Assembly: GCA_949361645.1 (NCBI GenBank)
Contig: OX442415.1
Span: 9,021,254-9,085,253, forward strand
Length of the DNA stretch: 64,000 nt
DNA from: Spongilla lacustris
Lineage: Eukaryota > Porifera > Demospongiae > Spongillida > Spongillidae
Direction of reading: 5' to 3'
The translations under genes and the position numbers were made by a program. Every line of letters starts with the position of its first letter. Within the stretch, counting starts at the first letter, position 1. Below are positions 23,471-34,873 of this stretch, piece after piece. Under the pieces are notes generated by a model. It worked only from the letters and a program-made list of their open reading frames with translations, was not told the DNA's origin and made no database searches.

Positions 23471-23523
23471 CCCTACTCCCTCCCCCTACCCATTTCCCTC
23501 CCCTCCTACCCCTACTCCTCCCC

Positions 23524-23690
23524 TTATACATTACATCTTCTATTTTATCAATAGTGAGCAGCTGACACTCGTTTGCACATTTCCATTTTGGTAGATGCAT
23601 GCTATCCTCTGCCACTACACACCGACCATTAAACAAAACATGGGAGACATTATCTGAAGTCCAAGTCAGCGAAACAGAAATTTTATATTG
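23524..23690 (-). pseudogene. Helitron-associated N-terminal exon fragment
   Basis: The minus-strand frame encodes FNGRCVVAEDS, HLPKWKCANECQLLT and KIEDVMYK, aligning with IPVDLNDRCIMADE...LEWKCTNECRLLT at 22214-22350. It is a single exon-sized fragment next to the CT tract. Nothing downstream continues the protein. Confidence 0.5.
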
Positions 23691-24240
23691 TCTGACCCTG
23701 AGCTGTTTATGACGTTCCAGCTAAAATTCCGATTGTGGGGCAAACATTGGCTGACATAATGCCTTAAAGTTAGCCATATACTTAAACTTCAGGAAATAAA
23801 TTAAAATCTGAATGATCAATCTCTAAATGTTTGAGCTGAGGTCAGATGCATGTACAGTATGCATCGTCACTAAAAACAGTACTTGTGGATGGGCATTTGC
23901 AAGCATTGTAGCTGCTTGTGATGCATGGAGTGAGGTGAAGTCGAGTTGCAACAGATCACTTTAATTTGCAGAGTACTGTAATGACACCTTTTGCTGTCAT
24001 ATGAAGAAGAAAACAGACTTTTATGAGAAGATAAAGTTTCGCTGGTATCACTACTTTTATACTGATTAAAACTGAGTACATGTAACACTGTTGTTAGACT
24101 GAACAATATTTTTCATCAATAATCTGAGGTAGGAATTCTGTATACCAAGTTTAGGTAGTAGCAAATGTGATCAGTTAATATGCTTAGCATGACTTTTTGA
24201 AAGCAAATGCATCCAGTTGTGAATAAAAAGCAATGAAAGA
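23691..24240. other. No gene recognised
   Basis: AT-rich sequence with no convincing exon on either strand and no repeat structure visible by eye. Confidence 0.5.
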
Positions 24241-24510
24241 AGTATATAAAAACATTCTCTATGAGAAAGTTGGTGGTATATAGGATTTGAAGGCAATAGT
24301 GGTGTAAACAGCAGGGAAACATGGGTTGAATGATAAGGAAAAACGAAATAGTCCTATATTTAGCCAGCACACATTGTAGAACATTACATTTGCTAAATTT
24401 AGGTTTTTCCGTATCATTCAACTGACCCTTGTTTCCCTACTTTTTACACCACTATTGCCTTCAAATCGTATATACCACCAACTTTCTCATAGAGAATGTT
24501 TATATATACT
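24241..24510. mobile_element. Foldback MITE, copy 1
   Basis: The ends are AGTATATAAAAACATTCTCT and its near complement; the arms contain GAGAAAGTTGGTGGTATATA and TTTGAAGGCAATAGTGGTG. The loop is ~20 bp. A second copy lies at 30271-30561. The terminal third is non-coding. Confidence 0.85.
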
Positions 24511-24721
24511 TGTTCATTTGAGTCGCATGCGACAAGTTGACTAGAAGTCGCCCTAACTGTATATTAGATAACATCTTTATTGGTGCATTGCAATCCCGGG
24601 CCCCAACCAAACGCAATCAGTGACTGAAGGTGAGGGTCATATGAGAGGAGATGACAGGAGGTGAGGGTCACAGGAGATGACACATAGAGGCACAATATAA
24701 TACCATTCAAGCCAAACTCAC

Positions 24722-25282
24722 TGGAACACAAAGGGACATCCAACCTGTTGCAAATCCTGTCAGAAGACGTCCCAACAGAAGAAATGCAATGAAGCCGTCC
24801 AGACTCGGAACGGAGTTGGCGCACGAGATGAACAACCATCCCAGGCTAAACGGGACCCCGCCAAGCATCATCGCAGTCTTGCGACCAAAACGATCGGACG
24901 CCCAACCAGCAACTGGGCCTCCCACCAACGCTCCAATGTGAGCGCAGGCCTATAGCTCAAATAAATACATGCTCATAGCTAAGGAAAAAGAGGATCTATG
25001 GGAAATACTTACAGCAAACCAAGTGCTAGAATCGGAGTCCGAAGACAGACCGTGTTCTCCTGTCTCGGTGCTATTCAATTCAGCAATAGTGGCGGAAGAG
25101 TAGCCCAACACGAACCCGTTCGACATGCTACCCAAACAGGCAATGATGGTCCAGAGAGTTATTGTCCAGACTCGCGCGCCAGAAGCTTTCGAAGTCTCTA
25201 CCCCCTCCACGTCACCTGGCGGAGAGGAAGGTTCAATAGCACTGTACGATGCTCCCGCTTTCTTCAAGCTACTTTGCGCCAT
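24722..25282 (-). CDS. Sugar transporter 5' partial duplicate (exons 1-2 only)
   Basis: Exon 1 runs 25282-25013 (90 codons from ATG) with a GTAAGT donor; exon 2 runs 24949-24722 (76 codons) with a GTGAGT donor. Both match exons 1-2 of the gene at 50526-62614 codon for codon in length and splice phase, with a few substitutions (A-F-A-P becomes A-C-A-H at the start of exon 2; TGFATGW for GGFAAGW). They encode TM1 and the TM2-TM5 region with the SDRFGRK loop of SLC2-type sugar porters. No third exon is found in the remaining 24.7 kb downstream, so the duplicate is truncated or its last exon lies outside. It may be expressed as a short product or be a pseudogene. Confidence 0.75.
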
Positions 25283-25472
25283 AGTATACCCGTTAACTAT
25301 TACGTAACCATGTGTCACGGCTCACACATGCACATCAGTCATGCACGTGCACATAACATGCCAATATATTGTGGTTAAGGATCGGGGTTGTATTACAGTA
25401 GCGAATCAGAGAGATAAGACCACCTGGATATAACACCCCTTAACCGCCAAATCATACGACCACGTCGCCACC

Positions 25473-25498
25473 CAGGGGCGGATACAGTCCTTTTTTAA

Positions 25499-25546
<48 letters not shown>

Positions 25547-25625
25547 GTGGGCGTGGAATATTTCATATGACTCAAATGAACCACAATTTGGCAGATCGAC
25601 ATCAATGTTATAATGTGGCATGTTT
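25473..25625. mobile_element. G-tract MITE derivative with 47-bp poly-G
   Basis: It starts CAGGGGCGGATACAG, then an uninterrupted G run (25499-25545), then TATTTCATATGACTCAAATG and CAGATCGACATCAATGTTAT, segments also found in the longer relatives at 40600-41640 and 62814-63490. It sits at the same place upstream of the transporter duplicate as 62814 does upstream of the full gene, so the insertion predates the duplication and this copy has since lost its interior. Confidence 0.65.
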
Positions 25626-25688
25626 ACAAAACGGTAACTGCTCTAGCATCAATCAACCAACCACAAACCAGTGATTGAACCAATTAAT

Positions 25689-28240
25689 TACACGGCCAGG
25701 AATTTACGTTACCGTAAAGCCGGCGTATTATCAACGCCAGCGTTACGGCGCCTTTTATAATGGCGTATAGGAGGCGGGCATTGTAGCAGAAGTGATACGT
25801 CAATGATTTACGTTACCGTAACTGGTGTAATCTTTACGTAGGCGTAACGCCTCCTATGTACGTCCAGGGTACGCTTGAAACCGAGAGATAGCTTTTGGCA
25901 TTTCTGCTCACGTGACCTTCTGACGTCAAAGAATTGAAATGGCGACGGAATCGATGTGTGTGCAAGAAAGGATTGAATCGCCTTTAAATCGAAGTACGGT
26001 AAGCATTTACCAGGGAGCACCTCTTTAACATTGACTGTGAGTAACTATATCTTCAAGTGACTGTGACTACTCTCAGTACAACATCCCCGACCGGCCGACC
26101 CGCCTGTTGATGAAGCTGATCACGCGCCCGGAGTTGCAAATACTCAGTACACATTGCACTATAGTAGCATCCTGCAGTCACATAGTGATTACAAAAGTAC
26201 CATTGCTGGCCCTAGCACACTTTCAGTTTGTATCAAGGCTGGGTTTGAACAACTGAATTGAATAAGACAGCACTGAAGCAGTGATGAAAATGATGATGAC
26301 GGTAAACAATACGTTGCATTTGTTATGCCCATACTTGTCCTACATATAAATCGTGTCTTAGCATATGATGAGGCTGATGTCCACTATTGACAGCAAAGAA
26401 TGCTCTTCTTCACCTCCCAAAGAATGTACATAGGTATGCAAATCATTCAGTATACATGTATATTGATATACTATATTATACTTATATCCCTCTTATTTCT
26501 GCCGCCTAGCCACTTGAAGTTTTACACACTTCTTCTAGGACCATACAAGTATCTTCTGTGGGCAACGATTGCTAAGTTGTAAAAAAAAAAACTACACACT
26601 ATCATCTGGCTTCACTGGTCAGTAGAATCTCAGGAAATATTGCAAAGTATTACAAAACTTTTGTTGGTAGGAATTTTAATTGGCAGTGGCACAGATGGCT
26701 CTCTTTGTCCGTTCACCATTCCTGGCTCCTGCTGAGATTGAAGTGTGGCTAGCATTATCAAAGGTAAGCACCTGAGCATTTATACAATATTCCCTAATTC
26801 TTTATATAAACACTTCATGCAGGTGTTTATAAAATCGCTTACTGTGACAGAGTCAATCCAGACAGTATGGGCTATTGTTCAGAATTTTGATGCTACTAGT
26901 ACACAGCATTTTACGGAGGAAGTCGAAAATCCACTTGCTTCTTCATCTACATATCAGAATGTTTGATCCGACATCTCGTTATAACACCGAAAGGTTTGTG
27001 GATTTTCATGTAAAAAAATCTGCATTTATATTATCCTAATATGTGAGAGCTACAATTCGCAGATCAGTGCAGGAGTATTTACAGTAACAGGCAAGCCCTA
27101 GCAAAGATATTGCATGCTAATAGCTTTTTGTTTCAGGAGAGCATCAGGTTTGCATTTGCTGGAAGTTAACTATTCCCCTTCTGAAAGGTTTGCAAAACCT
27201 TTTCTTTAAACTATTTACATATCCATGTATTTTTTACTTCTTAGTTATAGGTGTGGAGATGATCTCATAGCACTTTATCACTCAAAGGGAGTGCAATGCT
27301 ATCTTGGAGGAACATCTGTGCAGCATGACAAGCCAATTCATCAACCTGGTATACATTATGAAAGGTCAGTATATATATATATATGTACAGTAAGTAAGTC
27401 TGCTCCTGCATTGATAGTATTATCTGATTCAGAGTTGGGGTCTATTGTGTTGAACGCTCCGGACCTGGATAATACTAGTTCATTATATGACCTCAGAGAT
27501 TTCACTCTGCTATTGCCACCTGGTATCACCCTTTTAAATATTGGCCATTTGCAAAGGCTGTCATTGGGACAGATGCCAAAGTTATCAATTTGTGTGGTTT
27601 ACACTTTAGAGAAGCAATATTCAGTAAGTTGTAATAGTTATTTATACAATTGTTTATATAAATTTCTCACTTAAACAGGAACTTTTTGTGCCTCATTTCA
27701 AGCTGAATCTGGAACATTCTACACATGTAATACACCACATGGAGCCCATTGTGGATGCCCAACAGAAGCAGCTTCAATTGTCCTCTGCTTTTGAGGACAA
27801 ACGTAATCCATCTTGTTCCTGCAACAATGTCTCAAGCATGCAGTCTCTGTTGTTCATCAGTGTGCTTCACGCTGCAGATGGCTGGAAAAGGACCAACCTC
27901 ACAAGTGGAAGGGAACTGATTAGTGTGAACACAACTGGAACAATAAGAAATATTGCTTCAATGTATATTGTATGTCTAACGCTTTGATTACAAATAATTC
28001 GAGATGAGCAATAAAAAACATTCAAAACTATGACGCCGACGTATTGGGGGCGTACAAGGTACTGAGGCGTATTGGGGGCGTAATGCTGGCGTATCGACGG
28101 TGTACACGCCGGCGATACACCACGTTTTGTACGCCAAATAATTTTGGCGGTGCCCATCGCCGGTGTAATTTTATCATTTAATCGCCAACGTAACGCTCGC
28201 GATACCGGATCCGTATCGCAATCCAATTCCTGGCCGTGTA
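25689..28240. mobile_element. 2.55-kb TA-flanked DNA element
   Basis: A 14-bp exact terminal inverted repeat, CACGGCCAGGAATT, is flanked by TA on both sides (25689-25690 and 28239-28240). Subterminal regions on both sides are rich in short GGCGTA/TACGCC motifs in both orientations (25713-25860 and 28030-28200). A decayed multi-exon gene lies inside. Confidence 0.75.
25939..27987 (+). pseudogene. Decayed multi-exon transposase-like gene
   Basis: Exon-like blocks on the plus strand are MATESMCVQERIESPLNRST (25939-25998, GTAAGC donor), a block at ~26080-26260, LKFYTLLLGPYKYLLWATI (~26510-26580), ALFVRSPFLAPAEIEVWLAL (26697-26763, GTAAGC donor), RYNTERFVDFHVKKSAF (~26970), RCGDDLIALYHSKGVQ (27249-27365) and ELFVPHFKLNLEHS onwards (27680-27987). 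From memory the order LLGPYKYL, WLALSK, NTERF and RCGDDL is that of a large invertebrate transposase-like protein family (KDZ/Plavaka-like). Stops between blocks, short length and no intact catalytic core indicate decay. Superfamily assignment is tentative. Confidence 0.5.
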
Positions 28241-29186
28241 AGGACATTAGATGGATTGGTTAACCCGCATTGAACTCACGTATGACACTGGTTTCGTCTC
28301 GTACCCCGACCAAGAGACAAAACTAAGCCTTCTTTAGCCTTAAAGAGGTTTGTACTTGCTGTACTAAGCTTTTGTGTGTTTATTTATGTACAGATATGTA
28401 ACAACATGTATAGCTTTTACCTTGTTTACTACGATTGAAATCATTATTTGGCACGTGGCGCCTCTGTGTGCTGGCTAGTTTCCGTACCGATGGGCCAATG
28501 TTTATCGCTATATACAACGTTGCCATGTAGCCCATGGAGGTTTATAGGCCGAGTTCGTCTCTCAGGTTCTAGAGGCATTGCGTTTTGGAGATAATATAAC
28601 CATTTTGTCCGCGAAAAGGCCGGGGCTAGTTTTGTGGGCAGGCTTGTCGGGTCCAGCAAGGGATGGTGCTGTAAATAAGCGATTCATGACATTCTACACA
28701 GTCGTTTATAAGCCGAGATTATAAATTTGTAGGGCAGTAGCCTTTGTTTAGTGGTATATAGCATCCCTAGCCTATTGTATGCGCGTTTCTTTATCTTTAA
28801 CGGGCACTTTATATACAACGTAATATAAACTATAGATCGAATACCTAAAGTGAAAATTAGTACGAAGAAATCTCTGACATAACTCTGGCGTTAGTGGCGT
28901 ACACTCCTGTGCGCCTCCGTTGGTCTCATCAAGCTCTGAAGCATAATTCATGTGATACGAGGATAGAGACACAAATTTTTGCGGGTTTCCAATCCATGTG
29001 ATGTTAACAATCCTTGATTAAACGCTACTCATGGCCGATCAGATCGCTCCGCTATAAGTGTGCGCTTGAAAACACAAGAAAACACTCAGATTATTGAAGA
29101 ACAAGTAACGTGCCACGTCACGTGAATATAGTGGGATTATTGTATTGGGGGGAGGGGGGGGGGGGGTAGTCTCGGTCCCAGACCCA
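28241..29186. other. No gene recognised
   Basis: Single-copy-looking sequence with short open frames only. At 29147-29166 a G tract is followed by TAGTCTCGGTCCCAGACC, whose complement recurs at 33800-33830, so this is probably the edge of another short repeat. Confidence 0.45.
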
Positions 29187-29189
29187 ACG

Positions 29190-29266
29190 GACGCAGCTGC
29201 AGGTGGATTACATCACCGCTACGCGTCAGTCGCGTAGCGGTGATGTAATCCATCCGCAGCTGCGTC
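29190..29266. repeat. GC-rich hairpin, ~36-bp arms
   Basis: GACGCAGCTGC..GATTACATCACCGC..ACGCG is followed after about 5 bp by its complement, with two or three mismatches. It could be a foldback remnant or an extruding cruciform. Confidence 0.8.
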
Positions 29267-29340
29267 AGCACGGCTGTTACAATTGGACAAAAAGGGTCAT
29301 AATTAGATAACAGGAAAAATATTTACGGTTCAACAACCGG

Positions 29341-30179
29341 CCAATGGCGGATCCAGGAATTGGGAGGGGGGGGGGGGGGGGGGGGGCACCGGCGAGGGTG
29401 TGGCAAGGGGTGGGGCGAAGTAGTAGGCGGGGCCGCCCCGGGGAGGGTGCGGGAGGGGGGCACCCCTCCCGCCCAGCTAGGGGGTGTGGGGGAGCGGTGT
29501 AAGCTCCCCCACCGGGTTCTGGGGCTCCGCCCCAGAAGCCAACGCTTTTTGCGTAGAAAACCCCCAAAAAGTACGTAAAAACTGCACTAAAAATGTATAT
29601 ACTGATCGAGGCTGGGGAGCGACAGATCAAGAGCTCAGCCGCTATATGTTCAATGCGCCGATGCATCGCCGTTGATAGCTCATGTCCTGAAGTTGAACTC
29701 ACCGTTTATTCGTTTAGAAGATATTGAAATACTACCTCACATGACGCGTGGGCGTTAATTGCTTTGTTTGCCTCCACGGAAATATATGGGCTAATTTTGG
29801 GGTTATGCTCGGTTTTTGGTACTTTTCGATATGCGCGCGCTCTCTAGAGGGAAAATTGAATAGCATACGCTAAACGGTCGGCTAATGATCTCTGCCTGTA
29901 CTTCTATTGTAGAGCCAAATGCTATTACGCGTCACGCGATAAAAGCAATCATATTCATACTTGGCCCTGACCCATTTATCGTTATGTACGTAGGCGTACG
30001 TATAGGCCATTTCTGCCGTAGCTATACCTCTGCGCTGCGTTTGCATACGGTCGCGTACACATAGTCGTACATGCACGTGTATACGTAGGGGCGGGACTCT
30101 CGGGGGAGGGGGGGGGAGGAGGGGGGGGGGGGGGGGGCACGGGCCCGTTGTGCCCCCCCCCCCCTGGATCCGCTACTGG
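29341..30179. mobile_element. G/C-tract MITE (GCGGATCCAGG ends)
   Basis: The left end CCAATGGCGGATCCAGG and right end CCTGGATCCGCTACTGG are inverted, with long G and C tracts inside. A GC-rich stem region (GGGGCTCCGCCCCAGAAGCC) is present. It is about 840 bp and non-coding. Confidence 0.75.
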
Positions 30180-30270
30180 ACTGTTACCGCTTTCCCTTTA
30201 CAAGCTCATTAAAGTTTCAACTTAAGGTTTCCGCAGCCAATCGGTAACTAGAACTTGTCTTCTTATTAGA

Positions 30271-30561
30271 CAAGATATAAAAAACATTCTCTCTGAGAAA
30301 GTTGGTGGTATATAGGATTTGAAGGCAATGGTGGTGTAAAAAGGAAGGGAACAAGGGATCAACGATGCAGGATACAAGTTTTTTGTAACAGTCCTATATT
30401 TAGCACTTTTGTAGTACGTACATTTTTCGTTGCTAAATATAGGACTGTTACAAAAAACTTGTATCATCGTTGATCCCTTGTTCCCTTCCTTTTTACACCA
30501 CCATTGCCTTCAAATCCTATATACCACCAACTTTCTCAGAGAGAATGTTTTTTATATCTTG
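30271..30561. mobile_element. Foldback MITE, copy 2
   Basis: The arms are nearly perfect over ~130 bp (CAAGATATAAAAAACATTC with its complement) around a 25-bp loop. It is homologous to 24241-24510. Confidence 0.9.
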
Positions 30562-31059
30562 TTTCCTTCATTTTTTTTTACATTGGGTTGCCTTAATATA
30601 ACCAGGTACCAGTATGACATTGTGTACCTGCCTTCTAGTACAGGAAAGTGCATTCATCAGAACCTGTTACTTGTGTGTGCATTTATGTAACTCAGTAGTG
30701 TCATAGAGACTTGTTTTGGTTAGTGGTAGAGAGAAAAGGATCAGTCATTTATACCAGCTGTGCAGAAGTACCCACCAAAATGCTATGCATACCCATGTCC
30801 AGCTGTAGCAACACTGAACATGTCACTGCCTAGCAACATCATGTTTTGTGGTTTGTTTCTGAATATATGTAAGCAAACAACATCAAACTTATAAACTCCT
30901 GGGGTTACCTTCTTTGTGATTTGATTCAATTGCCATTGAGGATAGGTCCCCCATATTATGCCTGCTTCTCAGACATATATGTATTATCCACTCAAGGTGG
31001 AGGGTATCATGAGGCCCAATCTCACTCATTGTCGCCTATTTTAGGCAAATGAATCTGCT
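30562..31059. other. No gene recognised
   Basis: AT-rich; no credible exon on either strand. It may contain further decayed downstream sequence of the minus-strand Helitron-like gene. Confidence 0.4.
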
Positions 31060-32052
31060 TGGACAATCAGCTGATAACACACCTACCATTGAGGTCTACT
31101 GGTATACAGTGTAGGCCATGCTGTTTTGTGTGATTGTAAGAGGTATACAGCACTATGATGTCTTATCCCAGCTATAATATCATTATTTTATTGCATTAAT
31201 GGCACGAACATCTTTTAACAATCCCCCTGCTTTTGCTCTTCGAATGTTCAGTGCCTTAGCAAGTAATGCATCTGCGCTAACTTTGCTAACAGCAGCATGT
31301 GCAGATCTAGTGGTAACCTTTTGTGCTAACCATGGATGGGTCTTGCAAAAGGCATCATATAACTCATCTAGCAATGTCCTATTGCTTAGAATAGCCTTTT
31401 CAAGGCCACCCTTATACTCCATTAGAACACTATCATTGGGTTCATACAGGCAGTAGCTAAAATGATTAAGGAGATGGAAGCATGCAGTCAATACTTCACT
31501 GGTAATACACGTACAAGCCACATAATAATGTCAACCCCATGTCATGCATTATTTGTGTGTACTATACTAGGGGTGACACTTGAACTGTATTGCAAAACAT
31601 AATAAACAGTGCAACTAATATCAATAATATGAATACTGTGTAGCAACACCCGTTATGCAACATGACAAAATCCAGCTGTACATGTCATCACCTAGCAACA
31701 CAATGTATAAAGCACTTTTCCAGCTGCTCTAGACTAAAAGAAGCGCGCCAAACCATAATATTCCATGCACAACTCACCTTTGGGCCTCACGCTTACGCTT
31801 CTGGTATTGCGCCCTTTTCGCTAAACATGCAGCAGAAGAGTTTATCCAATATTGTATCCTTTTGGAATCCCGATTGGTCTCTTGCTGCTTTTGCCTCTTA
31901 GAAGCTCGTAACTCATCAGAATTCTGCTCATCCCAGCATACACGCCCCCTCTTAGAAGCGCCGAACCCGAGAGAGGTCTCTAACTCCTCGTTTCGATTTT
32001 GGAGGTATTCCGCTCGTCGCTTTGCTCTCCGCTGTTGTTGTCGTGAAGGCAT
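31060..32052 (-). pseudogene. Helitron-associated protein N-terminus, most complete copy
   Basis: Exon 1 (32052-31779) starts MPSRQQQRRAKRRAEYLQ, is basic and Gln/Glu-rich, contains SAACLAKRAQYQKRKREAQR and ends at a consensus donor (AAAG|GTGAGT). Exon 2 begins after TATTACCAG at 31498 and encodes LMEYKGGLEKAIL, FCKTHPWLAQKV, RSAHAAVSKVSADALLAKAL and LLKDVRAINA. Beyond an in-frame stop near 31183, diverged continuation DIIAGIRHHSA and IPVDLNGRCVIS is visible in shifted frames. This is the N-terminal part seen, by recall, ahead of DUF6570/Helitron_like_N proteins. No Rep or Pif1-like helicase follows in the window. The first exon may still be expressible. Confidence 0.55.
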
Positions 32053-32224
32053 TTTGATAAAAACAACTTCGCCAATATGAGTTAAAAAATGATAGATAAC
32101 TAATACTATACACATATCACGTGAACATTGCCATGGGAACGCTTTCATATAGCTCCATATGCATATTACGTATATCAGTAACATGCTTTATTTCCATATC
32201 TATCGGTAAAAAAAACAGCTTATA

Positions 32225-32716
32225 GTGGTATCTTTGCCAGGTAAGAATATGTTTTCAGTCCGTGGTGCCGCGTCTCCTACGCCCTGCTATAATTATTTGA
32301 ACACACATACCGAAATTATGAATAACGCGCACCACAAGAATGGAAGTGCAGCACTAGATGATCTGTGCCGAGTGTGGGGGTGCATATTGCATAGAGGGAT
32401 CAAAGCAAAGGGGAGAGCAGTAAAACCAGAGCCACCATACAGCTGTATCTCCTATGCTGACAAGTTTCTTGTGGCTTTTAACATCAACATTCTACCTGAG
32501 ATCCACCCCCAAATGTTTAGCACCTTGTGCTTAATTAAAGCCACGTGTTCTTGGGGCAAAAGAGCTGAAGAATCACTTCAAGTGCTATGTTCAGCTACAC
32601 ATGCACTTGTAATGTATGCAAATGGTTTCTTTAAAATATCCCTCACTCTATGCAACTTCTTATGGGTACAGCAGCAGATGGCAATCACCCCCACAAGCCT
32701 GGATGAGTGTACATAG
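32225..32716 (+). CDS. Hypothetical protein ORF
   Basis: A 163-codon open frame starts 170 bp from, and divergent to, the Helitron-like gene. Its middle (LDDLCRVWGCILHRGIKAKG, SYADKFLVAFNINILPEIHP, CLIKATCSWGKRAEESLQ) looks protein-like in composition, with several Cys and Trp. The last codons run into a minisatellite, so the true 3' end may be spliced or truncated. I do not recognise a family. It could be an exon of another decayed element. Confidence 0.35.
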   Translation: MVSLPGKNMFSVRGAASPTPCYNYLNTHTEIMNNAHHKNGSAALDDLCRVWGCILHRGIKAKGRAVKPEPPYSCISYADKFLVAFNINILPEIHPQMFSTLCLIKATCSWGKRAEESLQVLCSATHALVMYANGFFKISLTLCNFLWVQQQMAITPTSLDECT

Positions 32717-33010
32717 GGGCATTGGATGGGTGTGTGTGTGCATGGGGGGCTACGAATGGGTGTACATGGGGGATTGGACATTGGATGGGTGTACATGGGG
32801 GCATTGGATGGGTGTACATGGGGGACATTGGATGGGTGTAGTGTACAAGGGGGGCATTGGATGGGTGTACATGGGGGACATTGGATGGGTGTAGTGTACA
32901 AGGGGGGCATTGGATGGGTGTACATGGGGTACATTGAATGGGGGTACATGGTGGGTGTACATGGGGGACATTGGATGGGTGTGCATGGGGGGCATTAGAT
33001 GAGTGAACAT
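32715..33010. repeat. Minisatellite, ~24-36 bp unit
   Basis: Repeats of GGCATTGGATGGGTGTACAT with GGGG spacers, about twelve copies. Frames open on both strands are artefacts. Confidence 0.9.
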
Positions 33011-33779
33011 AGAGCATGGGTCATGGGTGTACAATAACATGTGGCCAACTTCATGGACCATGGTTCCAGTAAAACCCCAGCAGGCCTTGTTTCCAATACC
33101 ACAGGCCTTGGCTCCACTCAGACCACATTGCTTGAATACCATATGCAGGAATGGATAGGCCATATGCACTATATGCAGGATGCTGTCTCATGGGAGAACG
33201 GCCCGGGCTGTGTCTTTTCATAACAGCCTTGTTTGGGTTCATCCCTGGCCCCGTTGCAGGAGGGTTTCACCTAGTATGCATCCAGAGTGCAATCTATCTT
33301 TACCAATGCATAGACAAATAGCCAATACACTATACAGAATATGGTGTCGCGGGTGATAGCGCTAAAAGTAGCATGCAATATTCTGAAGGCTCACAACTTC
33401 TAGTAGAATACGCGGCACCACGAGATGACATTGGAAAATATAGAAACAACCTACCGGCTTTACACTGTTAAAATTTCAAGGTACTTTATAAGGGCGGAAA
33501 CTTTACCAGGGCAACGTTTATCCTCCTAGGTCGAGAATCACCCCGTGGATTTGCAAGCTAATGCCACATCCAGGATTGAAAGATAGCGCCAGAGATGCAC
33601 ATCATTAATACCAGTAGACATTATAGAAACTGTACATAGACAACGCCGGCACTGTATCGAAACGGTCTGTACAAAAAGGTCCATCCACAAGAACAGATGT
33701 GTTGCTAGGGTAGTAATTAGGTCCGTTGCTATGAAAAAATTTCGTATCAAGGGGCGTAGCCTTTTTGTCCAAGGTTTCA
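33011..33779. other. No gene recognised
   Basis: Short frames only (e.g. 33041-33223). No repeats or splice-supported exons seen. Confidence 0.45.
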
Positions 33780-33895
33780 ATGCAATGAAACAGCCGTGTC
33801 CGTTGGGTCTGGGGCCGAGACTAGGGGGGTGGGGGGGGGCACGTGCCCCCCCTCCCCCCCCCTTCCCCCCCCCTGTATCCGCCTCTGCCACCGTC
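33780..33895. mobile_element. End of a G/C-tract MITE
   Basis: GTCCGTTGGGTCTGGGGCC, then G tract, GCACGTGCCCCCC, C tract and TGTATCCGCCTCTG. The first part is the complement of 29170-29193. Only one clear end is seen. Confidence 0.55.
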
Positions 33896-34046
33896 TAATA
33901 AGACCACTAGTGCGTATATAAATTTGGGGGGCATTTTTGTGTACCTTTCTTTCTCGGAACAAGCGATCAATGAAGTGGATTCCTAATACAGTTGGTAGTT
34001 CCAACCCAGCTCTAACAGCCACCATATGCATGCATTCGATATTGCC

Positions 34047-34476
34047 AGGGATATTAAATACATGGGTTGGAAATTAAATGGTTCCGTAATCTACGTGTAC
34101 CGGAAAACCATCCGTGTTGCGCCTACATGGATTCTGAATTGGTAAGTTTGCTGTTGACTCGGACGAATATGACATGGATGCTGATCCCAGTGGACGGGTT
34201 TCAGGGGGGTAGTTGATAAGTTGTTCAGGAGATTTCGTTACTCGAAGCTTATAAGCGATCCGAACGCTTTAACAGGCTTATAAATTGCTTTCAAAAGTAA
34301 AGCTTGTAGTAAAACCTGCCTCTTAATTAGAAAGAAACCAACTTACTAAGTGTAGCTTTTCGTTTCTGCGATTTCGCGACTCTAAAAATAGCCCTCAAGC
34401 GCAACACGGATGGAAATTAGGAATACCGTAATTCAGCCGGGCGTCGTTTCCAATCCATGTACTTAATATTGCGGGG
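34047..34476. repeat. ~430-bp imperfect foldback
   Basis: The left arm contains GATATTAAATACATGGGTTGG and CCATCCGTGTTGCG; the right arm contains CGCAACACGGATGG and CCAATCCATGTACTTAATATT. The 14-bp block is exact and the rest diverged. Confidence 0.6.
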
Positions 34477-34873
34477 ATAATCGACGATCCCGTACTGCTG
34501 GAGTTAGCAATGCCTATGCACACACGAGCCAGCTCTTAGTTTGCTGTACAATTCTTGGCATCATTGTTCGCCCTTCCAACAGTTATTTCGTTTGTTTATT
34601 CACTGCTAATTGGTATTCAAATCAAAGAATTCGAAAGGCGGGAAACTAGTAGCGCATGCAACTCGAATGAATATGGGTAAACGTTCCGTAATTGTTTAGT
34701 TTACTGATGGTTTGCGGAACGTTCATTTGAATGGACCTTTTCCTTTAAGCGTGACGTCACATCCGGAGTACATTCTTCGCACGTTTGGCTATGGTGTGCG
34801 TGTTACTCTCGCGTGAGTTGGCTTAGTTGGCTTCAAACTCTTTGAGATTTGAGGTAAGAATGACGAATGCAGT

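Noticed and set aside
31199..31456. Plus-strand frame resembling the fragment at 21696-22088 on the minus strand
   Set aside because: Both are antisense shadows of the Helitron-like N-terminal exon, which is supported by splice sites on the other strand.
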